64,000 nucleotides of DNA from an uncultured Opitutaceae bacterium (lineage in GTDB: Bacteria; Verrucomicrobiota; Verrucomicrobiia; Opitutales; Opitutaceae): positions 19,573 through 83,572 of the forward strand of contig CAIYUN010000038.1 of the NCBI GenBank assembly GCA_903929355.1, written 5' to 3'. Made by a program: the position numbers and the translations under genes. Position 1 is the stretch's first letter. Each line of letters starts with the position of its first letter. Below are positions 17,424 through 25,446 of this stretch, in pieces. The notes beneath the pieces were generated by a model that saw only the letters and a program-made list of their open reading frames with translations, was not told where the DNA came from and searched no databases.

Positions 17424-19163
17424 ATGAATTCGCGTTTTCTTCCCGTCCTCGTTCTCACGCTCGCCGTCGCACTTCGCGCATCGGGAGCCGAATCCGCCCC
17501 AGCTGCGCCGCCGCCGGCATCCACCGAGCCAACCGTGCAGCTCCCGCCCTACACCGTCACGGGCGAGCCAGCCGCCGACCCTTCCTCGCTCGCGGCGAAG
17601 ACCGGCGTGCCCCAACGCCTGTCCGCGCAATCCGCTCAGGTCGTCCCCCGCGCGGTGCTCGACGACCAGAATGCCCTCACCCTCGCCGATGCCACGCGCA
17701 ACGTCTCCGGCGTCGCGACCGACTTCGGCTTCAACGGCAGCAGCCAGCCGCTCCTCATCCTGCGCGGCTTTCAATCCACCTCGATGACGGCGATGGGCAT
17801 GATGTCGGGCATGTCCAGCTATTACCTCAACGGCTCCAAGGTGCAGGGCGTGCCGATCAACATGGCCAACGTGCAAAACGTCGAGGTCATCAAGGGCCCC
17901 GACTCCGTGCTCTTCGGGCGCGGCGAGCCGGGCGGCCTCGTCAACATCGTCTCCCGTCCCGTGAGCGACACGCCCAAGCTCAGCCTGGAGTCCACCGTGG
18001 CCAGCTTCGGCACCTATCGCGCCATCGCCGAGGCCAGCGGGCCCCTCGTCGCCGACAAGTCGCTGCTCGGCCGCTTCGAGGTTTCCAACACAAACACCGG
18101 GAGCAACCGCGATTTCGTCGTGGAGCGGCTGGGCGGGGTGAGCGGGGGGCTCGTCTGGCTCCCGAACGCCAAGACCCGCGTCAGCCTCACCCTTGACTAC
18201 CTCGACCAGAAATACCGCAACGATTTCGGCGTGCCCGCCCTCGGCAACCGCCCCGCCAACCTCCCTGACTCGCGCCAGTTCAACGACTCGCCGGACCTGT
18301 CGAGCGTCAAAAACTTCACCTCCCGGCTCGAACTACAGCGCGAGCTCAACGCCGACTGGAAGCTGTCAGCCCGGCTCCTCACGGTGGTGGCCGACGTGCA
18401 CGAGGTGGACATCTGGCCCTACCGCATTGACCTGACCACCGGGCAGGATCGGATGTTTGATTGCGTCTACCTCGGTAATACCGGCCGCAAGCCGTTCAAG
18501 CTCTACACGGTCGCCGCGACCAAGGAGCCGGTCGAGGTTTCCGGCGGCATGACCGTCGTGCCCAACCACACTTTCGCCGACGCGCCCGTGCCTGATGTCA
18601 TCGTCGTCCCCGCCCTCGACACCGCCCAGCTCACCCCGGCCGCGCTCGACTGGTTGCGGGCGGCGCAGCAGAAAACGCAGCTGACGATGTCGGTGTGCAA
18701 CGGGTCGCTCGTGCTCGGCCGGGCCGGCCTCCTCGACGGCAAGTCCGCCACCGCCCATCACAGCGGCTACATCTTGTTGCGCGCGGAATTCCCCAAGGTG
18801 AAGGTCATCCGCGGCGTGCGCTATGTGGAGGACGGGAAAATCGCCACCGCCGGCGGTCTGACCTCGGGCACCGACCTCGCCCTGCGGGTCGTCGAACGCT
18901 ACTTCGGCCGGGAGGTCACGAAGCAAACCGCCTTTCTCCTCGAATACCAAGGCACCGGCTGGATGCATCCGGAGAGCAACGCCGCGTTCGCGCAAAGGCC
19001 CGCCGTCACCGCAGATCACCCCGTCTGCCCGGTCTGCGGGATGCCGGTCAACCCCGCCACGGCGCCATCGTGGGATTATCATGGCAAGACCTACTATTTC
19101 TGCTCCGACGACGACAAAAAGACCTTCATGGGTCATCCCGAGCGTTTCCTGGAAACACCCTGA
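17424..19163 (+). CDS. Chimeric protein: TonB receptor N-terminus fused to DJ-1/PfpI-like and YHS domains
   Basis: The product is 579 residues. Residues 1-22 form a signal peptide. About 45-345 match a TonB-dependent siderophore receptor: plug residues near LTLADATRNVSGV, ILRGFQST, VEVIKGPDSVLFGRGEPGG, VNIVSRP, then the first barrel strands. From about 350 the sequence changes to a DJ-1/PfpI (GATase1-like) domain: YTVAATKEPVEVSGG, DVIVVPALDT, nucleophile elbow MSVCNGSLVLGRAGLLDG (Cys425) and ATAGGLTSGTDLALRVVERY. Residues 534-579 are a YHS metal-binding domain (CPVCGMPV...YYFCSDDDKKTF). The barrel's remaining roughly 350 residues and the DJ-1 N-terminus are missing. The frame is open across the joint near 18450, pointing to an in-frame deletion fusing two neighbouring genes. 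Confidence 0.8.
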   Translation: MNSRFLPVLVLTLAVALRASGAESAPAAPPPASTEPTVQLPPYTVTGEPAADPSSLAAKTGVPQRLSAQSAQVVPRAVLDDQNALTLADATRNVSGVATDFGFNGSSQPLLILRGFQSTSMTAMGMMSGMSSYYLNGSKVQGVPINMANVQNVEVIKGPDSVLFGRGEPGGLVNIVSRPVSDTPKLSLESTVASFGTYRAIAEASGPLVADKSLLGRFEVSNTNTGSNRDFVVERLGGVSGGLVWLPNAKTRVSLTLDYLDQKYRNDFGVPALGNRPANLPDSRQFNDSPDLSSVKNFTSRLELQRELNADWKLSARLLTVVADVHEVDIWPYRIDLTTGQDRMFDCVYLGNTGRKPFKLYTVAATKEPVEVSGGMTVVPNHTFADAPVPDVIVVPALDTAQLTPAALDWLRAAQQKTQLTMSVCNGSLVLGRAGLLDGKSATAHHSGYILLRAEFPKVKVIRGVRYVEDGKIATAGGLTSGTDLALRVVERYFGREVTKQTAFLLEYQGTGWMHPESNAAFAQRPAVTADHPVCPVCGMPVNPATAPSWDYHGKTYYFCSDDDKKTFMGHPERFLETP

Positions 19164-19188
19164 GCGTCCGCTGCCCCTCTCTCTCCCC

Positions 19189-19692
19189 ATGAACTCGTGG
19201 AAATTCGCTCTCAAAAACACGGCCGTCACGGTCTATGTCTTCTTTCTCATCATCGCCCTCGGCTACGCGGTTGGCTACGCCGCACACGAGCAGGTGCTGG
19301 TCAAGATCGCCCTGCCTCTTGGGGTCGGCATGATTCTGGCGGTGTGCTGGCTGGGGCGTATCGCCGAGCTGCTCGCCTGGGCCGGTCTCACCGTCTGGCT
19401 GGGCATGACCTACGCCCATACTGGCCCGCCGTTTGAGATCGCGGTCTTCTTCCTCTACATCGCCTGCGCTGCGCTCGGCGTGTTTCGTTCGCCGTGGTTC
19501 CTGGCCATCCCCTGGCTGGCCCACATCGGATGGGATTACCTGCCGCGCACCCTGCCGGAGATGTATCACGAGCTGCCGCCGGCCTGCGCGCTCTTCGACG
19601 GCCCCGTCGGGCTCTACCTCGCGTGGTTCTCCTGGAAAGGCCGCTGGCGACCCTTCGTCCCGGTCCCGGCCACAACCCTATCCTCGCCCTGA
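19189..19692 (+). CDS. Membrane protein, island 1 cargo
   Basis: This 167-residue protein is read from MNSWKFALKNTAVTVYVFFL. It has five hydrophobic segments and a conserved-looking C-terminal loop (WLAHIGWDYLPRTLPEMYHE, PPACALFDGPVGLYLAW). A His/Asp/Glu-rich loop between helices could bind metal or be a structural motif; the family is not recognised. It starts 25 bp after the receptor/DJ-1/YHS gene, so it is likely co-transcribed with it. Confidence 0.6.
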   Translation: MNSWKFALKNTAVTVYVFFLIIALGYAVGYAAHEQVLVKIALPLGVGMILAVCWLGRIAELLAWAGLTVWLGMTYAHTGPPFEIAVFFLYIACAALGVFRSPWFLAIPWLAHIGWDYLPRTLPEMYHELPPACALFDGPVGLYLAWFSWKGRWRPFVPVPATTLSSP

Positions 19693-19706
19693 CTTCATTT
19701 GCACCC

Positions 19707-19793
19707 ATGAAAAACCAACTCCGCCGCCTCCTTCCGCTTGTGATCGCCGCCGGCTGGACGCGCTGGCCCGCTCAGACCAAGCCCCGCCCATGA
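19707..19793 (+). pseudogene. 28-codon remnant of an exported protein
   Basis: A short frame, MKNQLRRLLPLVIAAGWTRW, then seven polar residues to a TGA that overlaps the next ATG (ATGA at 19790-19793). It looks like the signal peptide of an exported protein whose body has been deleted, leaving a leader that keeps translational coupling to the next gene. It could instead be a genuine leader peptide. Confidence 0.4.
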
Positions 19794-20254
19794 AACCAGA
19801 AATCCAAGTTCTGACGCTCGCCCCTGTTCTCACCCTAGCGATCCTGCTCCTCGCCACGGCGAGCGCATGGCGCGCGCGCCGCGAATGGGTGGAAAGGATC
19901 GGCCTCGCGACCGGGATATTCTCCCTCACCGCCGCGCTCAGCCGCCTCCCCCCGGCCGTGTTCGCCGCCACGTTCCTGCCGGCCAGCGTCATCGTCACGC
20001 TCGTTGTGTTCGCTGCGAGCGAGTGGCGCTTCGCTCCGGATTGCGGCCAGACCGGTTTCACTTGGGCGATCCAAGCTGCCGCCCGCCCCACGCTGTTGGC
20101 CGCGCTCGGAGCAGCAGCCGGCCTCGCCGCGCTGCGGTTGCTCCCGACGGATCACGCCCGCCCGTGGCTCTGCGCGCTGGCCGTTTTCATCGGCCTGCTC
20201 ACCGCCGAATCTCTCGCCCAAGCCACCCGTTTTCCCTTCAAATCCTTCGCCTGA
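19790..20254 (+). CDS. Membrane protein, island 1 cargo
   Basis: The 154-residue product starts MKPEIQVLTLAPVLTLAILL, with four hydrophobic helices. No family is recognised. A soluble loop (SEWRFAPDCGQTGFTWAI) lies between helices three and four. The start codon overlaps the stop of the short upstream frame (ATGA), and the stop is 9 bp before the lipoprotein gene, so this is a tightly packed operon member. Confidence 0.6.
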   Translation: MKPEIQVLTLAPVLTLAILLLATASAWRARREWVERIGLATGIFSLTAALSRLPPAVFAATFLPASVIVTLVVFAASEWRFAPDCGQTGFTWAIQAAARPTLLAALGAAAGLAALRLLPTDHARPWLCALAVFIGLLTAESLAQATRFPFKSFA

Positions 20255-20263
20255 AAATCTCCC

Positions 20264-20992
20264 ATGAAAAAAATCAGCCATACCCTCCCCACCATTCTCG
20301 GCATCCTCGGCCTGCTCACGCTCTGCGCGTGCGGACAATCTTCCGCCCCCATGGCGGACAAAATGCCAAAAGAGGCAGTTGCGAAAATTGACTACAAACC
20401 CTACCCCTTTCATACGTCAGTGGTTAGTGATACCAAACTCGATGCCCAAGCCGTCGTTTTTGTCCAAGACGGTTACGAAGTGAAGGTCTCAAACCAAGAC
20501 GAGGCCAAAACTTATAAAAAGGCCCCTGCCCAATTTTTGGCTAAAATCCGGCAGGCTTATGCTGACGCCAAACCCTATCCTCTCTCAAAATGCGTGGTGT
20601 GCGACATGAAGCTGGAGGACGACGCACTGTTCTTTGTTTACGAAGGCCGACAGTTCAAGGTTTGCAGTGATGAAGACTGCTACCAAGTGTTCCAAAAAGA
20701 TCCGGCCAAGTATGTGAAGCTGTGGGATGTGGCGGCCAAGTCCGCCGCCACCGTCACCGCGCGTTACCCGTTCACCGGCCGCGTCGTCGCTGTTGTCCCT
20801 GAACGCCATGCCCTGCTCATCGCCAATGAAGCCGTCGCGGGCCTCATGGGCGCGATGACGATGGAGTTCACCGTGGACGACCCCGCGCTGAAAGCCGCCG
20901 CCAAGGACGCCAACCTCACCGCCGAGCTTGTGCGTGAGGGCGACTCATTGCAGTTGAAAAACATCAAGTTCTCTCCCCCTCCCTCTCTCTGA
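20264..20992 (+). CDS. Lipoprotein with two YHS-like modules and a CusF-like copper-binding domain
   Basis: This is a 242-residue product. The signal peptide ends in the lipobox LTLCAC (Cys at about residue 22 or 24). Two related modules follow. The first (YPFHTSVVSDTKLDAQAVVF ... YKKAPAQFL) lacks cysteines. The second (YPLSKCVVCDMKLEDDALFF ... FKVCSDEDCYQVF) has the CxxC and C(x4)C pairs of YHS domains. Residues from about 170 (YPFTGRVVAVVPERHALLIA, LMGAMTMEFTVDDP) resemble CusF-like periplasmic copper chaperones, with the MTMEF methionines as likely Cu(I) ligands. A copper-handling role in the periplasm is inferred. This gene is more AT-rich than its neighbours. Confidence 0.72.
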   Translation: MKKISHTLPTILGILGLLTLCACGQSSAPMADKMPKEAVAKIDYKPYPFHTSVVSDTKLDAQAVVFVQDGYEVKVSNQDEAKTYKKAPAQFLAKIRQAYADAKPYPLSKCVVCDMKLEDDALFFVYEGRQFKVCSDEDCYQVFQKDPAKYVKLWDVAAKSAATVTARYPFTGRVVAVVPERHALLIANEAVAGLMGAMTMEFTVDDPALKAAAKDANLTAELVREGDSLQLKNIKFSPPPSL

Positions 20993-21037
20993 CCCACCAC
21001 ACTCCTCATCAACGTTCCCTCAACATCACCGAATCCC

Positions 21038-22048
21038 ATGAAAACATCCCTGCCCGTCCGCTTGCTCGTCAACCGCCATCGTCCACTCGTCGCGCTGGCG
21101 CTCGCGTTTGCCCTCGCCCCTCTCACCAGTCCCGCCTGCTCGATCTGCGGCTGCTCCCTCATCTCCGATTGGGCCACGCAGAGCATTAGCGAAGATTCCG
21201 GCCTGCTCGCCAGCTTGCGCTTTGAATACATCAGCCAGTCCAATCTGCGCAGCGGCACGGGCAGCGCCGACACCGCCGCGTTCACCTTTCCCAACGCCGA
21301 CGAGATTCAGCTCAGCACCATCAGTCGCAACACCACGCTCGACCTCGACTACAACAGCGGCGGCGCGTGGGGGCTGTCGTTGTCGGTGCCTTTCGTCAAC
21401 CGTAGCCACAGCACCCTTGCCCCCGGTGCCACCGCCCTCACCGATGTGTCTAATGTGGACACCTCTCACGCGAGTGGCCTAGGCGATGTGCGCGTCAACG
21501 CACGTTACCAGTGGCTGACGCCTGGCCACACCAGCGGCGTGATCTTTCAGCTCGGCCTCAAGCTGCCGACCGGCCGTTTCGACCAGAACTTCGCCACCGG
21601 GCCGGATGCCGGCACGCCGCTGGACCGTGGATTGCAGCTCGGCACTGGCACCACCGACCTGCTCGCGAGTATCTCCGCTTTCACGCGGCCCGGCCTGTAT
21701 TGGAGCTGGTTTGCACAGGCGCAGCTTACGCAGCCGCTCGATTCGCGCGACGGCTTCCGTCCCTCGTCCAGCCTCGGAGTCAATCTTGGCGTGCGCCGCC
21801 TCACCTCGGGCTGGCTCACGCCGCAGTTGCAGGTCAACGCCCGCTGGGACGGCCGCGAGGCTGGCGTCAACAGCGACGTGCCAAACAGCGGCGGCACGTT
21901 CGTCTATCTCAGCCCCGGCCTGACCGCCGAACTCGGCACGCGAACGAGCGCGTTTGCCTTCGTTCAGGTGCCGTTGTATCAGCGCGTCAATGGCCTTCAG
22001 CTTGAGCCGCGCTGGCTGCTTTCGACCGGCGTGCGTTGGAAATTCTGA
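21038..22048 (+). CDS. Outer-membrane beta-barrel protein
   Basis: The 336-residue protein has a signal peptide (residues 1-33, LALAFALAPLTSPA), a cysteine motif CSICGCSL just after the cleavage site, and alternating strands typical of a monomeric outer-membrane barrel. It ends in Phe (STGVRWKF), the BAM recognition signature. The central part (VIFQLGLKLPTGRFD) is like MetA-pathway or transporter-type barrels. In the context of YHS/CusF-like and HupE-like genes, a metal-ion channel role is possible but unproven. A strong intrinsic terminator follows at 22056-22086. Confidence 0.7.
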   Translation: MKTSLPVRLLVNRHRPLVALALAFALAPLTSPACSICGCSLISDWATQSISEDSGLLASLRFEYISQSNLRSGTGSADTAAFTFPNADEIQLSTISRNTTLDLDYNSGGAWGLSLSVPFVNRSHSTLAPGATALTDVSNVDTSHASGLGDVRVNARYQWLTPGHTSGVIFQLGLKLPTGRFDQNFATGPDAGTPLDRGLQLGTGTTDLLASISAFTRPGLYWSWFAQAQLTQPLDSRDGFRPSSSLGVNLGVRRLTSGWLTPQLQVNARWDGREAGVNSDVPNSGGTFVYLSPGLTAELGTRTSAFAFVQVPLYQRVNGLQLEPRWLLSTGVRWKF

Positions 22049-22055
22049 CCCTCTC

Positions 22056-22086
22056 AAAATGCGGGCCGGCAACAGCCCGCATTTTT
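22056..22086 (+). terminator. Intrinsic terminator after the barrel gene
   Basis: The stem GCGGGC (22061-22066) pairs with GCCCGC (22075-22080), extended by AAAAT against ATTTTT. The T-run completes a classical rho-independent terminator eight bases after the stop codon. The hupE-like gene beyond therefore probably has its own promoter or relies on read-through. Confidence 0.85.
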
Positions 22087-22179
22087 GCTGGCGTTGCCTG
22101 CTTATGGCCGAACACCAATGCTGAAATGCGATTGCCAAACAAAGAAGCTGGCACGAAAAATGCGGGTCTTTCACCCCCA

Positions 22180-22776
22180 ATGATCCGCCCTCCCCGATTC
22201 ACCCAAATTTGTGCCGCAGTCCTTTTATTCCCCGCGCTCGCCCAAGCGCATCCTGGGCACGAAGGCGGGGACGTGACATGGGATTTCAGCGCCGGCTTCG
22301 CTCATCCGCTCACGGGAATTGACCATATTTTGGCGATGGTCGCCGTCGGGCTTTGGGCCGCGCAGCTTGGCGGTCATGCGCGATGGCTCGTGCCATCGGC
22401 CTTCGTTAGCGTGATGATTCTCGGGGCGGCGCTCGGGCACACTGGCGCGGTCGTTCCCGGAGTCGAGCAAGGTATCGCCGCCTCCGTGCTCGTGCTTGGC
22501 CTGTTGATTGCAGCCAATGCCCGGCTGCCGGTTGCCGCCGGCATGGGACTGGTCGGCCTTTTCGCCCTGTTCCACGGTTTTGCCCATGGAGCCGAGATGC
22601 CCGCCTCTGTGAGCGGGCTTAGCTACGGCGTGGGGTTTGTTTTCGCCACGGCCCTGTTGCACGCTGCCGGGGTCGGCCTAGGGTTGCTTGCGGGCCATAC
22701 GTCCGCTCGGGTGGCAAAATGTGCGGGTTGGGCTATCGCTGCCGCCGGAGTGGTTCTTTTTATCGTGCCAGCTTGA
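22180..22776 (+). CDS. HupE/UreJ family metal transporter
   Basis: A 198-residue HupE/UreJ protein. The signal peptide ends in AQAHPGHEGG, placing the family's histidine-rich motif HPGHE at the mature N-terminus. The family signature HPLTGIDHILAMVAVGLWAA follows, then FHGFAHGAEMP. Six hydrophobic segments are present. HupE/UreJ proteins mediate nickel or cobalt uptake by facilitated diffusion. The start ATG 22180 gives the signal peptide; longer frames begin inside the upstream terminator. It is the last gene of the metal-related set on island 1. Confidence 0.88.
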   Translation: MIRPPRFTQICAAVLLFPALAQAHPGHEGGDVTWDFSAGFAHPLTGIDHILAMVAVGLWAAQLGGHARWLVPSAFVSVMILGAALGHTGAVVPGVEQGIAASVLVLGLLIAANARLPVAAGMGLVGLFALFHGFAHGAEMPASVSGLSYGVGFVFATALLHAAGVGLGLLAGHTSARVAKCAGWAIAAAGVVLFIVPA

Positions 22777-23012
22777 TCCGCGCGGGTTGTTTTTGGCGGA
22801 CGCCGCGATTCAGTCCTCGCCGTCTTTTTTTCAGGTCCTTTCAGCATGAATATTCCACTCCCCACCGGTAAGGCACAGGGCGACCAATTCGGCATCGGGT
22901 TGGTTCGCTTCAGGAAAGGCTGGGCTGGTGCTCATGCCACCCGGACGCCCGAGATTCCTCTCCGCGCCCCCATGGTTTCAGTCGGAATTCGTGTCGAGAA
23001 GCAGGACGCAAT

Positions 23013-23270
23013 TTATACGGTTCTCGGCAGATACCGAACAAGCCGTGCCGCCCGTGCACCTTCCCGCTCAGCTTTTTTGCCGACGTGAGGAACACTCGTT
23101 TTGAAACTGCCAGCGAGTTCCGCGATGGACAGGCTCGCCCGCCGCACGACGACAGAATCGCCCTTGCATTGGAGGAGGACGCGCCCATGGGCCTTGATGC
23201 CCAAAGCGTCCCGAAGCCGCTTAGGAATGGTCATCTGACCCTTGACGGTGATGGTGGAGAACAGGGGCAT
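23013..23270 (-). CDS. AbrB/SpoVT-type DNA-binding protein (antitoxin-like)
   Basis: The 85-residue protein begins MPLFSTITVKGQMTIPKRLR and has the swapped-hairpin AbrB signature: VTVKGQxTIPKxxRxxLGI, here TVKGQMTIPKRLRDALGIKA, then VLLQCKGDSVVVRRA. Such proteins bind DNA as dimers and are common antitoxins, usually paired with PIN toxins. Here no PIN gene follows; instead it starts 18 bp downstream of the Fic gene on the same strand. It could regulate the Fic promoter or act as its partner, which is inference. Confidence 0.8.
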   Translation of the reverse strand: MPLFSTITVKGQMTIPKRLRDALGIKAHGRVLLQCKGDSVVVRRASLSIAELAGSFKTSVPHVGKKAEREGARAARLVRYLPRTV

Positions 23271-23288
23271 GGTGAGCTGGGTTTTCGG

Positions 23289-24833
23289 TCAACTCCGATC
23301 CGTTGGCTTGAGCTTGGCCGACGCTTTCATCTCGGCAGCGACGAATTTTGCAAAATCTGCGATCTTCCCATGGACGGAGGCTTGTTCGAGCGCGGCCATA
23401 TACGCGGCCCGCCGCTCGACGCGAATCACCGTCCAGTTGTAGCCCCCCGAGGACAGCATGAGGTTCAAGAGGAACCGTCCGATGCGGCCGTTGCCGTCGG
23501 AGTAAGGGTGGATAAACACGAAGATAAAATGCCCCAGCACCGCGCGCACCGCCGGCGAGGGTTCTTTTTCCAGCATGGCAAACAGCGCGTCCATCAGCAT
23601 CGGAACCGCCTCGACGGACGGAGGCACATGCTCGGAGCCACGAATGAACACCCGCTGTTCACGATACCCGGCCAGTGCCGAGGCAGGGATGATGCTGGCC
23701 TGAACCGAAGGGCTGAACAGTGCGCGATACCAGTCTTGCAAATCGCGCTTGGCCACGGCTGCCGGCGACATTGCGGCCAGCACATCCCCAAGGCTCACCA
23801 CCACCCGCTTGAACGCCTCATGGTAGCCTTTCGCCGCCATCGCGTTGACTTGCGACTGGTCTGCCGGGTTCGAGTCCGGCTCCCAGCCACCGCTGGCGAT
23901 CTTTTCAATCAATTCTGGCGTCACTTGGTAGCCCTCGATGCTCAGCGAGTGATAGGCGTCATGCGTGTAAATCTCGTTCACCCGGCGCAGATAGGCGGCA
24001 CGGCTCGGCTTGGAGCGCGACGCTGGCGGAAAATGCGCCAGCACGTCATCACGCAGGTCGTTCCACATCGCCTCAATGCGGCCCGCATACGGGGAGGGCA
24101 GGGAAACCCCTCCCATCAGCCGTGCGGGGCGCTGAAACGGGTTTTGCGGCTTGAGCGACACGCCAGCCGCCTTGAGGTCCGCCGCCAGTCGCGCGGCAGA
24201 TTCCGCGAGGCCAAGATGCTGCAATCCGCCGACCATCCGGCCCGCCGCGACCACGTTCGCTTCGTTGCCAAGCAACGCGCGCGACAAATCCTCAACCCTG
24301 ACCGAGCGCAAGGCCAGCTCCGCGTTGGTCGCCGACAGCGTGAAGTAGCTTGGCGTGGCGCGAATCAGGGCGAGCGCCAGCGGCATGACCTGAACGCCGT
24401 TGCGGCTTTCCCCGCCCGTTGGCAGCGTCTTGCGCGCCGGATAGACCAAGATCGAGCTTCCATTCGGAAGTCTGAGGGTGAAAACGCCGCTGCGCGTTGT
24501 CATCACGACGAGTTGCTTTGGCGTCTGCGCGCTGTCCGTCCACAGGTCGAGCGAATGCTCGGCGGAAAGGCAGTAGCGATCGGCGTAGCGTTGGCGGAGA
24601 TAGGCCGACACGAAGGCCCAGAAATGCAGGTGCCAGAATGTCGTGTCTCCCGGTTGCGCCTGTGGCGTGGTCAGCGCATACCAGCCCTTGATGACCTCGA
24701 CGAGAAACCCGCGTTCTTGCAGCAAGGTGCGGTCTTGGCGGGTCAACTGCTGCGTGCGCAGAATATGCGACGGCGCGGCGGCTTGGGCGCGGCGCAGCAC
24801 GGCGGCGAGTTCGCGTTGCGGGTTGGCTGGCAT
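23289..24833 (-). CDS. Fic family protein with N-terminal AbiEi-like region
   Basis: The 514-residue protein is read from MPANPQRELAAVLRRAQ. The Fic active-site motif is HPYSDGNGRIGR (about residue 424-435), matching HxFx(D/E)GNGRxxR, which transfers AMP to target hydroxyls. The N-terminal 150 residues (SHILRTQQLTRQDRTLLQER, GWYALTTP, YCLSAEHSLDLW) look like an AbiEi-type winged-helix regulator domain, so the protein may also bind DNA. Five 14-bp iterons lie upstream of or near its start. No (S/T)xxxE(G/N) inhibitory helix was identified with certainty. It forms a probable toxin-regulator pair with the AbrB gene. Confidence 0.85.
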   Translation of the reverse strand: MPANPQRELAAVLRRAQAAAPSHILRTQQLTRQDRTLLQERGFLVEVIKGWYALTTPQAQPGDTTFWHLHFWAFVSAYLRQRYADRYCLSAEHSLDLWTDSAQTPKQLVVMTTRSGVFTLRLPNGSSILVYPARKTLPTGGESRNGVQVMPLALALIRATPSYFTLSATNAELALRSVRVEDLSRALLGNEANVVAAGRMVGGLQHLGLAESAARLAADLKAAGVSLKPQNPFQRPARLMGGVSLPSPYAGRIEAMWNDLRDDVLAHFPPASRSKPSRAAYLRRVNEIYTHDAYHSLSIEGYQVTPELIEKIASGGWEPDSNPADQSQVNAMAAKGYHEAFKRVVVSLGDVLAAMSPAAVAKRDLQDWYRALFSPSVQASIIPASALAGYREQRVFIRGSEHVPPSVEAVPMLMDALFAMLEKEPSPAVRAVLGHFIFVFIHPYSDGNGRIGRFLLNLMLSSGGYNWTVIRVERRAAYMAALEQASVHGKIADFAKFVAAEMKASAKLKPTDRS

Positions 24834-24844
24834 CCCTCATCGCT

Positions 24845-24904
24845 AACTTTGCTTTGGTTTCGTGTCAAACTTTGCTTTGGTATTCTGCTCAACTTTGCTT
24901 TGGT
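24845..24904. promoter_or_regulatory. Three 14-bp iterons upstream of fic (operator-like)
   Basis: AACTTTGCTTTGGT occurs at 24845-24858, 24868-24881 and 24891-24904, exactly every 23 bp. The fic start codon is only 12 bp away on the minus strand. Regular spacing and position argue for an operator bound by an autoregulator, most simply the Fic protein's own N-terminal domain or the AbrB-like protein. Confidence 0.7.
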
Positions 24905-24920
24905 TTCTTGCACAGAGTAA

Positions 24921-25177
24921 GGCTTGATCGGTCATTTACCCCCGCCGTGTTCACGGCAACGAGCTTGAAGAAGCTCTTGCGCGAGTCTTGCCCCCTCACC
25001 CTCAACCAGACCATTCGTGCCGTGCAGGAGTTGGAGAAGGCCAAACTCATCGCTACCGTCGAGACCATCTGGCGAAGCCATGCCTATGCCCCTACGCAGG
25101 CCGGCGTGCGCCTTGTGGCGTATTTGGAGGCGTCCAAGCATCTTGCCCAGCCGACAATCCCGTCTAGGGAAGTTTAG
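24921..25177 (+). pseudogene. Possible fragment of a winged-helix protein
   Basis: A plus-strand frame reads SFTPAVFTATSLKKLLRESC, LTLNQTIRAVQELEKAKLIA, then TPTQAGVRLVAYLEA-like sequence. The helix-turn-helix spacing suggests a MarR-like winged-helix fragment. It has no credible start, because the apparent ATG lies within the iterons, and it is trapped between two copies of the fic upstream region, so it is probably a remnant. The call is weak. Confidence 0.3.
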
Positions 25178-25446
25178 GGGATGGCCGGCATCCCCAATCG
25201 CTAACTTTGCTTTGGTATTCTGCTCAACTTTGCTTTGGTTTCATGCACGGATTTGCCGTGGCAGGAGGCACCCCAAACAGCCGCAAGGTTAGAGCGGTGA
25301 TTTACTCCTCTCTACTCCTCTCAACTAGGGTGTTGTTAAGTGCCGTTTTATTCCATTTTCCTAAAACATTTATCTTGCTGTTTACAGAGGCTATTCTACC
25401 TCTGTAGCCATGATCTCCACCGTCAATTCCGACGCTGGGGGACAGA
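25178..25446. other. Gene-free right end of island 1 with duplicated fic operator
   Basis: The segment near 25180-25243 repeats the fic start region: GGCATCCC-CAATCGCTAACTT here against GGCATCCC-TCATCGCTAACTT at the fic start. It carries two iterons at 25203-25216 and 25226-25239, again 23 bp apart. A TA-rich stretch and the paired TCCTCTC octamers (25306-25323) follow, before the attachment repeat. No gene is seen. Confidence 0.6.

Noticed and set aside
22846..23088. 80-codon plus-strand ORF before the AbrB gene
   Set aside because: No motif or good ribosome-binding site was found; it overlaps the 3' end of the convincing AbrB-type gene on the other strand.
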